In this document: piece by piece, positions 26,217 to 34,929 of the stretch
How positions within the stretch are numbered: the stretch's first letter is position 1
How the letters are laid out: each line of letters starts with the position of its first letter
DNA from: Allgaiera indica
GTDB lineage: Bacteria > Pseudomonadota > Alphaproteobacteria > Rhodobacterales > Rhodobacteraceae
Assembly: GCF_900106675.1 (NCBI RefSeq)
Contig: NZ_FNOB01000002.1
Location: 124,001 to 188,000, forward strand
Length of the DNA: 64,000 nt
Reading direction: 5' to 3'
The notes under the pieces: model-generated
Told to the model about the DNA's origin: nothing
The model's database searches: none
Seen by the model: the letters and a program-made list of their open reading frames with translations, nothing else
Translations under genes and position numbers: made by a program

Positions 26217-27554
26217 ATGACAGAAACCCTGCTGCGCGCCGCGCGCTGCGTCGTGACCATGAACGACGCCGGCGAAGAGCTTGCCGATTGCGATATCCTG
26301 CTGCGCGGCGGCACCATCGCCGCGGTGGGCCAGGGCCTGACCACCAAGGGCGAGGTGATCGACGCGCGCCGCTGCCTGGTCACGCCCGGGCTGATCAACA
26401 CCCACCATCACCTGTATCAGTCGATGACCCGCGCGGTGCCGGGCGCGCAGGACGCGCCGCTTTTCGGTTGGCTTCGCAGGCTGTATCCGATCTGGGCACG
26501 GATGGGACCGGAAGAGATGCATGTCGCGGCCCTTGCGGGGCTTGCGGAACTGGCGCTTTCGGGCTGCACGCTGAGCGCCGATCACCAGTACATCTTTCCC
26601 AACGGCGCCCGGTTGGACGACAGCATTGCCGCCGCGCAGCGGATCGGCCTGCGCCTGCACGCCACCCGCGGCGCCATGTCGATCGGGGAAAGCGCCGGTG
26701 GCCTGCCCCCCGACTCTATGGTCGAGACCGAGACCGCGATCCTGGAGGATTCGATCCGCGTCATCGACACCTTCCACGACCCCGCCCCCGGCGCCATGGT
26801 GCAGGTGGCGCTGGCCCCCTGCTCGCCGTTCTCGGTCAGCCGAGAACTGATGCGCGACACCGCGCTTCTGGCCCGCGACAAGGGGGTGATGCTGCATACC
26901 CACCTGGCCGAGAACGACGAGGACATTGCCTATTCGCAGGCCATGTTCGGCTGCCGCCCCGGCCAGTATGCCGAGGATCTGGGCTGGACCGGACCCGATG
27001 TCTGGCACGCCCATTGCGTAAAGCTGGACGCGGACGAGATCGCGCTGTTCGGGCGCAGCGGCACGGGCGTGGCGCATTGCCCCTGCTCCAACTGCCGGCT
27101 GGGATCGGGGATCGCCCCGGTGCGCGGGATGCGCGACGCGGGCGTCAAGCTGGGGATCGGCGTGGACGGATCGGCCTCGAACGACGCAGGCAACCTGATC
27201 GCCGAGGCGCGCCAGGCGATGCTCTTGCAACGCGTCAGCCTGGGCGCCGACGCGATGAGCCCGCGCGAGGCGCTGCGCATGGTCACCCGCGGTGGCGCCG
27301 AAGTGCTGGGCCGGGCCGATCTGGGCCGGATCGCGCCGGGCCTGCGCGCGGATCTGGCGCTTTGGGACATCTGCGGGGTGGAAAGCGCGGGGTCCTGGGA
27401 TCCGGCGGCGCTGCTTCTGGCCGGACCGACCCGGGTGCAGCACCTGTTCGTCGAGGGACGTCAGGTGGTGCGCGACGGCGCGCTCACCACCATCGACCTG
27501 GCCCACCTGCTGGAACGCCACAACGCCCTGGCCCGCGCGCTGGCGGCGGGCTGA
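26217..27554 (+). CDS. 8-oxoguanine deaminase-type amidohydrolase
   Basis: A 445-residue amidohydrolase. Metal ligands appear in NTHHHLYQS (about residues 61-69), HTHLAE, HAHCVKL and GVDGSASNDAGN. The last motif, with LIAEARQAMLLQR after it, matches the 8-oxoguanine deaminase / hydroxydechloroatrazine ethylaminohydrolase group. The likely reaction is deamination of 8-oxoguanine to urate. The ATG at 26217 follows GTGAGGATCC. It ends with a small GC hairpin and converges on the lipoate ligase gene. Confidence 0.88.
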   Translation: MTETLLRAARCVVTMNDAGEELADCDILLRGGTIAAVGQGLTTKGEVIDARRCLVTPGLINTHHHLYQSMTRAVPGAQDAPLFGWLRRLYPIWARMGPEEMHVAALAGLAELALSGCTLSADHQYIFPNGARLDDSIAAAQRIGLRLHATRGAMSIGESAGGLPPDSMVETETAILEDSIRVIDTFHDPAPGAMVQVALAPCSPFSVSRELMRDTALLARDKGVMLHTHLAENDEDIAYSQAMFGCRPGQYAEDLGWTGPDVWHAHCVKLDADEIALFGRSGTGVAHCPCSNCRLGSGIAPVRGMRDAGVKLGIGVDGSASNDAGNLIAEARQAMLLQRVSLGADAMSPREALRMVTRGGAEVLGRADLGRIAPGLRADLALWDICGVESAGSWDPAALLLAGPTRVQHLFVEGRQVVRDGALTTIDLAHLLERHNALARALAAG

Positions 27555-27562
27555 AGCCCGCC
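27545..27562. terminator. short GC hairpin at the end of the amidohydrolase gene
   Basis: GGCGGGC-TGAA-GCCCGCC is a perfect 7-bp stem with a TGAA loop that includes the stop codon. It has no T-run, so it would be a weak intrinsic terminator or an RNA-stabilising end between convergent genes. Confidence 0.4.
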
Positions 27563-27569
27563 GGCCGCG

Positions 27570-28658
27570 TCACTCGGCGGTCTCGTAGACCTCGGCGCCC
27601 TCGATCGCGTTGCGAATCGCACGGACGAAATCGGCCGGCGCGGCGGTCAGCAGGCCAACCTTCGCCTCGGCAAAGAAGCGCTCCACCTCGGCCTCCAACT
27701 CGTCGACCATGACACCGCGCAGCGCGGCCTCCAGATCCAGGATCGTCGACGGCGGGGTGACGAAGAAATCCCCGGTCACCACGATCTCGCGGATACGGTT
27801 CTGCAGCGGCCCCTCCAGCCGGACATGCGCCGCGATCCGCCCGCCCTGCCCGGTGAACCCGCCCGAACGCACATCCGAAGGATGCGCCGGATCGTCGATC
27901 GAATAGACGAACTCGTCCTGGCCGATCTCCTCGTCGAAAAGGCGCCGCGCGGTCGCTTCCTCGGCCTCGCTGATCTCGCCCCATTGCGGGTCGATCCCCA
28001 GGCCTTCGCGAAAGCCCTCCATCACCGCCTGCTTGATCTCGTCCACCGGCGGCGGCGCGCCGTCGAAAAGTTCGGTCAGCGTCACCACGCGCTGCGCGCC
28101 GCTGGTCTGGCCGCGCTTGGCCAGCTTCGCCGCGGGGATATTCAGCAGCGAGGCCATCTTCGCCCCGTTCATGTCGACCAGCACCGTGCCCTGATAGAAG
28201 ATCGTGTCGCCGTCGAAAAAGCCACCGGTGCCGCCGATCTTGCGTCCCTCGACCTCCAGATCATTGCGCGGGCGATACTTCACCGCGACGCCCAGCTTCG
28301 ACAGCCCCGCCGCGCAGGCCTCGCACAGCGCGCGCGCCACATCGCCCAGGTTGGTCAACCCCAGCGTCTGCTTGGAAAAGATCAGCTCCCAGCCGAACTG
28401 GCCCTCGTCAAGGTAAAGCGCCCCGCCCCCGGTGATCCGCCGCCCGATGCCGACACCGGCCTCGCGGCAGGCGTCAAGGTTCAACTCCTGGCTGATCGCC
28501 TGATGCCGCCCCACCAGGACCGAGGGCGGAAAGGTCAGGAACCGCAGCGTGTCGGGGATCTCCCCCGCCTTGTGGCACTCGATCAGCGCCTGATCAAAGG
28601 CCATCTGCTCGCGGCAGGGCCGCACCTTGGTATCAATCACCCGAAACGGCTTCGTCAT
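27570..28658 (-). CDS. lplA: sHdr-associated lipoate-protein ligase, sLpl(AB) type
   Basis: A 362-residue lipoate-protein ligase that activates lipoate or octanoate with ATP and attaches it to a protein lysine. The catalytic domain shows the binding-loop RRITGGGALYLDEGQ (residues 73-87) and the GRKIGG motif with the catalytic lysine (about K140). A C-terminal accessory domain of about 100 residues follows (VRLEGPLQNRIREIVVTGDF), so the A and B parts are fused. The start at 28656-28658 follows GGAGGAATTGAG. Placed beside LipS/LipT-type genes and the sHdr cluster, its probable target is LbpA (41196), not the 2-oxoacid dehydrogenases. Confidence 0.9.
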   Translation of the reverse strand: MTKPFRVIDTKVRPCREQMAFDQALIECHKAGEIPDTLRFLTFPPSVLVGRHQAISQELNLDACREAGVGIGRRITGGGALYLDEGQFGWELIFSKQTLGLTNLGDVARALCEACAAGLSKLGVAVKYRPRNDLEVEGRKIGGTGGFFDGDTIFYQGTVLVDMNGAKMASLLNIPAAKLAKRGQTSGAQRVVTLTELFDGAPPPVDEIKQAVMEGFREGLGIDPQWGEISEAEEATARRLFDEEIGQDEFVYSIDDPAHPSDVRSGGFTGQGGRIAAHVRLEGPLQNRIREIVVTGDFFVTPPSTILDLEAALRGVMVDELEAEVERFFAEAKVGLLTAAPADFVRAIRNAIEGAEVYETAE

Positions 28659-28679
28659 CTCAATTCCTCCCGAAAATCC

Positions 28680-28755
28680 CATCCCCCTTCATCTTGGCGA
28701 AAATACTCCGGGGGGAGCCGAAGGCGGGGGGCAGCGCCCCCCCCCCGCCACGCTT
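28680..28755. repeat. gene-end hairpin repeat (copy B) inside the lipoate operon
   Basis: CTTCATCTTGGCGAAAATACTCC is half of the dispersed hairpin family core (positions 28688-28710), followed by GGGGGCAGCGCCCCCC, a strong GC stem. It is unusual in lying between two genes of one minus-strand operon, and not between convergent genes. Confidence 0.65.
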
Positions 28756-30042
28756 TCAGATATCGAATTCCTCGCCGTCCTCGTAGGTCTCGCCCGGGCG
28801 CAGCTTGCCCAGCTGGCTGCGCACCTTGCGAATGTCCACCTCCTTCAACGGGAAGGGATACGAGGCGATGTTCGAGGGCGGGCTGTCGCCATAGGGCCGG
28901 TCGCAGGCCGAAATATCATCGGCGAACTTGCCCGGGCAGCCCGAGGTGCGGAAGGCGATGCCGGCGTCGATGATCGCCGACAGCTCCGATTCCGGCATGC
29001 CGAAATCGACGATCCGCCCGGCCTCGTCGAACTTCATCTGGGCCACGTTCACGCCGCAGTAATCCACCAGATAGCGCGCCAGCTGCACCCGGCGCCACTG
29101 GTCGCGCGGCGTGGCCGGCAGGTGATCCATCAGCGACCCCTTCTCGGGGAAGAAGCAGAACATGTGGCTGTGGCCACCCATGTCGACGAGCTGCTGGATC
29201 AGCTGCATGATCTCGTATTCGGTTTCCCCCATGCCGACGATGATATGCGCGCCGAACTTCTGCGGGCCGAAGATGTCGCGCGCGTCCTCGAGGATCTCCC
29301 AGTACTTCTTCCAGGTATGGGGCGATTGCACGCCCTTGCCGCGGGTGCGGTCGAACAGTTCCGGCGTCGCGGCGTCGAGCGCCACGGTGAAGATGTCGGA
29401 TCCCATCTCGTGCAGGCGCTGGACGTCGTCGCGGGTCATGGTCTGCGGGTTCGACAGGATCGAGATCGGAATGCGATCGGGGTCGATCCGGTCGGTCCAT
29501 TTCTTCAGCACCGTGAAGGTGTCCTTGTCCGAATTCGGATGGGTGATCATAGAGATGCACATCCGATGGAACGGCGTGTTCGGATCATTGGCGATGCGCT
29601 CGACGATCTCGTCCATGCTGACCGCCGGCCAGTCGACGCGGATGAAGTTGCGGTCGGCATAGTTGCGCTCGGCCTCGCGGTGGCGGGCCAGGCCGCAATA
29701 GGCGCAGTTGGCGCGGCAGCCCTCGGGATAGGTCAGCAGCAGGTTCAGGCAGCGCGTGCAGGAACAGCCATGCATCTGGCCCTCGACCAGCCCCAGGGTG
29801 ATCGCCGCGGCGGTCGACATCTGGACGTATTCGGGCGATCGCATATGCGGCGTCATGATCCGGTAGTCGGGACGGTAAAGGCCGTGCGGCGCGATGTTGG
29901 CATCCTTCACCGGCTTGCCGTTGCGGAACGGCGCCGGGGTCGCGCCGGGGCGGCGCGGCTCCATCACGTCATAGGCGTTGAAATCGACGCCCCCCGGTCC
30001 AGCCGCCCCCGGCATTGCGTTTTCGGGCTTCAAGCAGGTCAT
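28756..30042 (-). CDS. radical SAM lipoate assembly protein (LipS2-like)
   Basis: A 428-residue radical SAM enzyme. The SAM-cluster motif CxxxCxxC is at C109-C113-C116 (GCRANCAYCG). An additional cysteine group, GCSCTRC, lies at 93-98, and further cysteines near the C-terminus (SGCPGKF, ISACDRP) could hold an auxiliary cluster. The LipS1/LipS2 pair inserts the two sulfurs into octanoyl groups in the alternative lipoate pathway. By gene order after LipT this would be LipS2, but I do not separate S1 from S2 by sequence. The ATG overlaps the LipT stop as ATGA and follows GGAGGAAACAGC. Confidence 0.85.
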   Translation of the reverse strand: MTCLKPENAMPGAAGPGGVDFNAYDVMEPRRPGATPAPFRNGKPVKDANIAPHGLYRPDYRIMTPHMRSPEYVQMSTAAAITLGLVEGQMHGCSCTRCLNLLLTYPEGCRANCAYCGLARHREAERNYADRNFIRVDWPAVSMDEIVERIANDPNTPFHRMCISMITHPNSDKDTFTVLKKWTDRIDPDRIPISILSNPQTMTRDDVQRLHEMGSDIFTVALDAATPELFDRTRGKGVQSPHTWKKYWEILEDARDIFGPQKFGAHIIVGMGETEYEIMQLIQQLVDMGGHSHMFCFFPEKGSLMDHLPATPRDQWRRVQLARYLVDYCGVNVAQMKFDEAGRIVDFGMPESELSAIIDAGIAFRTSGCPGKFADDISACDRPYGDSPPSNIASYPFPLKEVDIRKVRSQLGKLRPGETYEDGEEFDI

Positions 30043-31157
30043 GCTGTTTCCTCCGCCTTCCGTGTTTCCTTGTGGGCTGTGGCGCCCGTCCTGTCTCGTG
30101 TCCAGTATTGGGGATAGGCGATCCAGCTGTCGCGCAACGCGTCCGGCGCCGGCATCGCCATCCCCCGATAATTCTCTATCAGCGCGCGGCGCCGCCGCAC
30201 CGCCAGCGCGACCGAGGGGCCGAACGTGTCGCTTACCTCCTCGGCGTAATCCTCCAGCGCGCCGGCGTCCCCCGCCAGAAGCGCCGCCGCGGCCTCTCCC
30301 GCCAGGCGGCCCGAGATCACCGCGGCATTGATGCCCGCGCCGGTGATCGGATTGGTCAGCCCCGCCGCGTCGCCCGCCAGCAGCACTGGCACCGGGCCGA
30401 TGCGGGTGGCAAGCCCGACAATGCCGCCCACCGGGATCAGCCCGCCGGTGGTATGATGCACCTCGCGCCCCAGCCGGCCTTCCGTCACCAGTTGCGCATG
30501 CAACGCCACCAGCAGCGATTTCAGATCCGCCTTGCGCTCGGGCACCACGCCCAGCCCCAGATTGGCGACGCGGCCCTTGGGAAACAGCCAGGCATAGCCG
30601 CCCACGATCTCGGGGCGCAGGAAGATGTCGGTCGCCGCATGGGGCTGCAGCAGGTCGACGGTGATCTGCCGGGTTTCGACCAGCTCGACATTCGGCCGCC
30701 CCGCCGCGCGCCCCACGGGCGAGCGCGGCCCGTCGGCGCCGATGATCAGCGTGGCGCGGATCTCCTGCCCGCCGGCGGTGACCACGCCGTCGCGGGTGAT
30801 CTCCTGCACCGGCGCACCAAAGCGGCAGTCCGCCCCCGCCGCCTGGGCCTTGGCGATCAGCGCCTGGTCGAACGCGGCGCGGTCGATCATGTAGCCGCGG
30901 AAATCGGGGGTCAGGTCGGCGGGGTCGGCGCCGACGTAGGTTTCCATCTCGGCGATGTCCTGGACGCGGCTGGCGCGCACGTCGGGCACATCGGCGCCGA
31001 TCATCTGGGGTACGAATTCGGCGCATTGCACCGGCAGGCCCGGCGTGGCGTTGCGCTCGACCGCCAGCACGCGGTGACCGGCGCGCGCCGCGGCCTCGGC
31101 CGCCGCCGCGCCCGCGGGCCCCAGCCCGCAGACGAGGATATCGACGCGCGCGCTCAT
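30039..31157 (-). CDS. lipT: FAD-dependent oxidoreductase, LipT-like (geranylgeranyl reductase family)
   Basis: A 372-residue flavoprotein. The N-terminal dinucleotide fold is VCGLGPAGAAAAEAA (GxGPAG at residues 11-16). GADGPRSPVGR and AGDAAGLTNPITGAGI are the usual FAD motifs of the geranylgeranyl-reductase-like family. It is sandwiched between two radical SAM genes with 4-base overlaps on both sides, the arrangement reported for lipS1-lipT-lipS2 lipoate assembly operons. It may supply electrons or handle the substrate in sulfur insertion; its exact role is inference. Confidence 0.85.
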   Translation of the reverse strand: MSARVDILVCGLGPAGAAAAEAAARAGHRVLAVERNATPGLPVQCAEFVPQMIGADVPDVRASRVQDIAEMETYVGADPADLTPDFRGYMIDRAAFDQALIAKAQAAGADCRFGAPVQEITRDGVVTAGGQEIRATLIIGADGPRSPVGRAAGRPNVELVETRQITVDLLQPHAATDIFLRPEIVGGYAWLFPKGRVANLGLGVVPERKADLKSLLVALHAQLVTEGRLGREVHHTTGGLIPVGGIVGLATRIGPVPVLLAGDAAGLTNPITGAGINAAVISGRLAGEAAAALLAGDAGALEDYAEEVSDTFGPSVALAVRRRRALIENYRGMAMPAPDALRDSWIAYPQYWTRDRTGATAHKETRKAEETA

Positions 31158-32203
31158 GACGCCGCGCAGGACGGGATCTTGACCGAGCCCCCGCCGATGT
31201 CGGCGCCGATCTTGATCGAGCAGCAGGCGTGTTCCTGATGCCAGTCGCGCCCGATCGCCCGGGTCACACCCAGCGCGCCGTCGGCCGGGAAGGCGATGCC
31301 GTCAAGCCCGGCCATCACCGCATAGGCATCGACCACCCGCTTGTGCATCCCCGCGGGGCGGGCACAGCCCAGAAGCACCTGCTTGTCGGGCAGCCGCGTG
31401 CGGGCCTCCAGGAAGATCCGCCCGACATCGCCGGTCGAGGGCGTCTTGAAGGTGCCGGGCTTGGCATAGAACGGCATGATCACCACCAGCACCAGCGCGT
31501 TCACCGGATAGCGCGACACGATATCGAGCGCATTCGCCTCGCCCAGGATCTCGCCGTAATGCAGGCCCACCACGATATGGGGGCTGACCTCCATGCTGGT
31601 CGCGGTCAGCGCCGCCAGCGTGGCCTCGAAATCCGCCACCGGCCGGTCGAGGTGATAGACCTGTTCGATCGTCTCCTGCGCGCCGATCACGTCCATCATC
31701 GCGGTGTCCACGCCGGCCGATTCCATCCGGCGCGCGCCGGCCTCGTCGGTCAGCGCGGTGTGGATCGCGACTTTCAGGTGCGGGAAATCGCGCTTCAGCC
31801 CCTCGATCACCGGGTAGAAACGTTCATAGCGGATCTCGTTGCGCCGGTTCGAGCCCCCCGACAGCAAGAAGCCCTGCAGATCCTGCAACAGGATCAGGTC
31901 GCGGACCTTCCGGTCCAGCATCTCGGGCTTCGTGGCGGGGATCATCGGCTCCAGGATCTTCGCCTGGCAATGATCGCAATCCAGAGCGCATCCACCTGCC
32001 GTGATCGAAAACGCCGGGAAGGAATTCTTGCCGCAGCCCTTCACCTCGGCCGAATCGTATTCCTTGAATGTGGGCGTCGAGAACCGGATCCGACGATCCA
32101 GCATCTGCGGCGCCGCGCGCTCCATCTCGGCCACAAGGATGGGGTCGAATTCGGCGTCCTCGAGTTCTTCGATCTCGCTGATCCGGCTCAGCCAGTCAGA
32201 CAT
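31154..32203 (-). CDS. radical SAM lipoate assembly protein (LipS1-like)
   Basis: A 349-residue radical SAM enzyme. The cluster motif is GCALDCDHC (C72, C76, C79), preceded by a lone cysteine in VKGCGKN (C57) and closed by HACCSIKIG near the C-terminus, which could bind the auxiliary cluster needed for sulfur donation. By gene order (first of the S-T-S trio) it would correspond to LipS1. The stop overlaps the LipT start, and the gene begins 22 bases after the deacetylase gene, so all are one operon. An AGGGAGGAA ribosome site precedes the ATG. Confidence 0.85.
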   Translation of the reverse strand: MSDWLSRISEIEELEDAEFDPILVAEMERAAPQMLDRRIRFSTPTFKEYDSAEVKGCGKNSFPAFSITAGGCALDCDHCQAKILEPMIPATKPEMLDRKVRDLILLQDLQGFLLSGGSNRRNEIRYERFYPVIEGLKRDFPHLKVAIHTALTDEAGARRMESAGVDTAMMDVIGAQETIEQVYHLDRPVADFEATLAALTATSMEVSPHIVVGLHYGEILGEANALDIVSRYPVNALVLVVIMPFYAKPGTFKTPSTGDVGRIFLEARTRLPDKQVLLGCARPAGMHKRVVDAYAVMAGLDGIAFPADGALGVTRAIGRDWHQEHACCSIKIGADIGGGSVKIPSCAAS

Positions 32204-32224
32204 GCGTTCCTCCCTTCGCGGCGC

Positions 32225-33340
32225 TCAGGCCACTTCTTCCTCCGGCGCCAGCACCGCCTCGGCAATTTCGCGGAAACGTTCCCGTATCATGCCATCATTG
32301 CGCGGATCGGCAAGCGTGGTGGTCCAGCCCGGCTGCATGTCGTCCTCGTCATCGACAAGATCGCAGTCGAGCGCTTCAAGCAAGTCCCGGCTTTCGGCCG
32401 GCAGGTCGGCGGGGATCGCGTAGCCGGCAAGCCGCCCCCAAAGACCGGTCCAGCACCGCGCCACGGTCCAGGGGTTGTAGCCGCCCCCGCCCAGCACCGC
32501 CGTATGCGGCGCGACGCGGGTCAGCGCCACAACCGCATCCCAAAGCGCGGTGTTCGACAATTCCAGCGAGGACAGCGGATCGCCTGCCAGCGGATCGGCG
32601 CCACAGGTGACCACCACCGCCTGCGGCGCGAAGCCGCGCGCCAGCGGCAGCACCGCATGTTCCATCAGATAGTCGAATTCGCTGTCGTTCATCCGGCCCG
32701 GCACCGGCAGGTTGCGGGCCCGACCGCCGGCGCGGTCGCCCAGCGTGCCGGTCCAGGGCCAGCGGTTTTCCTCATGCATCGAGATCGTCATCACGCGCGG
32801 ATCGTCGGCAAAGGCCACCTCGACCCCGTCGCCGTGATGGGCATCGAGATCGACATAAAGCACGCGTTCCAGCCCTTCTTCCAGAAAGGTCAGCATCGCG
32901 AAGACCGGATCGTTGAAGAAGCAGAATCCCGAGGCATGGTCGCGCATCCCGTGATGCGTGCCGCCCGACGGGTGATAGGCCACGCCCGATTCCAGCGCCA
33001 GCTTCGCGCATTGGATCGAGCCGCCGACCGACATGCTGGCGCGCTCGTAAAGGCCTTCGAACACAGGGTTTTCCAGCGTGCCGATCTTGTATCGCTCGCG
33101 CACCTCTTCGGGCACCCGGCGCTCTCGTTCGCAGGTGACGATTGCGTCTATATAGTCGGGGGCGTGGAATTTCAGCAGGTCCTCGCGGCTGGCGCGGTAG
33201 CTGTCCTCATAGCCGCCGGGCAGCCAGCCGAGCTGTTCCGCAAGCGTCAGCACCGATCCGATGCGCTGGATCGCAAGGGGATGATTCCCCCTGTAGCCGG
33301 TCGCCCGGTAGATCTCGGAACTGATGAAACGGGCGGGCAT
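32225..33340 (-). CDS. histone deacetylase/AcuC family protein heading the lipoate operon
   Basis: A 371-residue zinc deacylase of the HDAC/acetoin-utilisation AcuC family. The catalytic features are intact: the histidine pair GGTHHG (H129, H130), zinc ligands in DLDAHHGDG (D166, H168) and GADPLAGD (D254), and the transition-state tyrosine in GGGGYN (Y288). It is the first gene of the operon with lipS-lipT-lipS-lplA and is divergent from the sHdr genes. No acuA or acuB is present. A deacylase of lipoyl, octanoyl or acetyl-lysine in this system is a hypothesis. Confidence 0.9.
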   Translation of the reverse strand: MPARFISSEIYRATGYRGNHPLAIQRIGSVLTLAEQLGWLPGGYEDSYRASREDLLKFHAPDYIDAIVTCERERRVPEEVRERYKIGTLENPVFEGLYERASMSVGGSIQCAKLALESGVAYHPSGGTHHGMRDHASGFCFFNDPVFAMLTFLEEGLERVLYVDLDAHHGDGVEVAFADDPRVMTISMHEENRWPWTGTLGDRAGGRARNLPVPGRMNDSEFDYLMEHAVLPLARGFAPQAVVVTCGADPLAGDPLSSLELSNTALWDAVVALTRVAPHTAVLGGGGYNPWTVARCWTGLWGRLAGYAIPADLPAESRDLLEALDCDLVDDEDDMQPGWTTTLADPRNDGMIRERFREIAEAVLAPEEEVA

Positions 33341-33702
33341 CGTGGCCTTTCTGTCGTCTCCGGGCCATGCTGGGCCAGTCCTGAGTCTCATATATTCCAA
33401 TTTTTAGATGCAATGGCAAACGTTTTGCCTGCCGGACGGGAAATCATCGCGCGAAGGCAGCCGTGCCGGCGCGCTGGAAGGAGCCGCACAAGACGCGGGC
33501 ACCGGCGGGGCCGCCAGGCCCGCCGCGCCCGTCCTTGCCGGCGTCGCGCCTGGCCCGCCCCTGCCCGACACCGCAAATCGTTAAATTTATTCATTCATGC
33601 GAATGTATATTTGACTTTGGCGACGCGACCGGGAAGTCTGCGCGGATCGATTCAGACCGCGGCACGGCACCGGGCGCCGGGCCAGGGACAGAAGGACACG
33701 GA
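33341..33702. promoter_or_regulatory. divergent control region of the lipoate and sHdr operons
   Basis: This 362-bp region separates the two divergent operons. AT-rich DNA at 33577-33615 contains the inverted repeat CATTC-ATGC-GAATG (33592-33605) directly before a TATATT -10-like box (33606-33611) for the plus direction, the normal place for a repressor site. The minus-strand promoter is probably near 33385-33420, where ATATTCCAATTTTTAGATGC occurs. No coding frame here is convincing. Confidence 0.6.
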
Positions 33703-34389
33703 ATGAAGACCATCTGCGTGATCCAGCATACCGAGGCCGAATATCTCGGCCTGATGGAGGATCATTTCGAGGGGCGGAACATCCGTTTTCACTACAAGCG
33801 GCCGTTCACCTCGGGCGGTATGCTGCCGACCTCGGTGGACGGGTTCGACGGGATGATGCTGCTGGGTGGCGGACCCTATGGGGTGGTCTCCGGGCATATC
33901 CTGCCCTCGCTCGGGCATGAACTGCGCCTGACCCGCGCCTTCCTGGAGGCCGGGCTGCCGGTTGTGGGGCTTGAACTGGGCGCGGTGCTGCTTTCAACCG
34001 CGGCGGGCGGCGGCGCGCAGGAAGCACCACTGCGGTTCGAGGTGCCCACCGCCACCGCCACGCGCCCCGACGCGCTGGGCGGCCACATGCCGGCAAGCTT
34101 TCCCATGGGCTGCTATCTGCGCGACGCCCCGGCCCTGCCCGAGGGCGCCGACATCCTGGCCACCGGCCCCGACGGCGCGCCGCTGGTCTTCGCCATCGGC
34201 GAATCACTTGGATTTCTCGGCCACCCGGGGATGAAACGTGGTATGATGGAAGATCTGATCATGGAATTCACCGATACACCCCAAGATTGCGTCTCGCCGC
34301 TGCAAGACCTGACCAACGCACAAAAGGAAATCGGAGAATCGCTGACCGAGCTGATGGTCGGACTCGTAAAACATGCGCGATGGATGTGA
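33703..34389 (+). CDS. class I glutamine amidotransferase-like protein, nucleophile lost
   Basis: A 228-residue protein with the class I GATase fold (GMP synthase N-domain type): LLGGGPYGVV early and the elbow strand VVGLELGAVLL at about residues 87-97. At the position of the catalytic cysteine (G-x-C-x-G) there is Glu91 (GLELG), so glutaminase activity is not expected. FLGHPGMKRGMMEDLIMEF resembles the family C-terminal segment. It is the first plus-strand gene before dsrE and the hdr genes, suggesting a binding or scaffold role in the sulfur system. The ATG at 33703 follows AGAAGGACACGGA. Confidence 0.8.
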   Translation: MKTICVIQHTEAEYLGLMEDHFEGRNIRFHYKRPFTSGGMLPTSVDGFDGMMLLGGGPYGVVSGHILPSLGHELRLTRAFLEAGLPVVGLELGAVLLSTAAGGGAQEAPLRFEVPTATATRPDALGGHMPASFPMGCYLRDAPALPEGADILATGPDGAPLVFAIGESLGFLGHPGMKRGMMEDLIMEFTDTPQDCVSPLQDLTNAQKEIGESLTELMVGLVKHARWM

Positions 34390-34506
34390 ATTTGATGCGA
34401 CGGTAGCATTGCTTATTCAAATCTTTGCATCTATCCTGCGACAAATGACCTGGGGGGAGAGAATGGCCGCAAAGGCTGGCCCCCCGCGAACATCTGGGAG
34501 GAACCC

Positions 34507-34887
34507 TTGGCTGACAAACTGATCATCGTGATGGTCAATACCGACCCGCGCAACGGCGAAGAGCTTGGCGCGCCGTTCTTTCAGGCCACCGTCGCCGCAG
34601 CGATGGATTACGAGGTGGACGTTGTCTGCACCGCCACCGCCGGCCAGCTGATGAAGAAGGGCGTGGCCGAAAAGCTGGTGGTCAAGGAAGGATCACCCAA
34701 GACCGTCTATGATTTCATCAAGGACGCTCACGAGGCTGGCGCGAAGTTCTACTGCTGCTCGCCCAACCTCGATCTCTTCGACATGACCGAAGACGACCTG
34801 ATCCCTGAATGCGAAGGCATCGTGGGCGGCGCGAAGGTCATCGAAGACATCATGGAAAACGACGACGCCAAAGTCCTGACCTACTGA
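34507..34887 (+). CDS. dsrE3C: DsrE3C-like sulfur carrier
   Basis: A 126-residue DsrE-family protein that likely accepts and passes on sulfane sulfur together with TusA. It has four cysteines, including an adjacent pair Cys83-Cys84 (KFYCCSPN), the arrangement I know from sHdr-linked DsrE3C. The start is a TTG at 34507 (MADKLIIVMVN) after GGGAGGAACCC; no ATG is available. It sits 118 bases after the amidotransferase-like gene and 42 bases before hdrC1, within the transcription unit. It is soluble and cytoplasmic. Confidence 0.87.
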   Translation: MADKLIIVMVNTDPRNGEELGAPFFQATVAAAMDYEVDVVCTATAGQLMKKGVAEKLVVKEGSPKTVYDFIKDAHEAGAKFYCCSPNLDLFDMTEDDLIPECEGIVGGAKVIEDIMENDDAKVLTY

Positions 34888-34929
34888 CGCGTCGCTCCAT
34901 ACGTTGACAATCGCCGAAGGGAGGCCACG

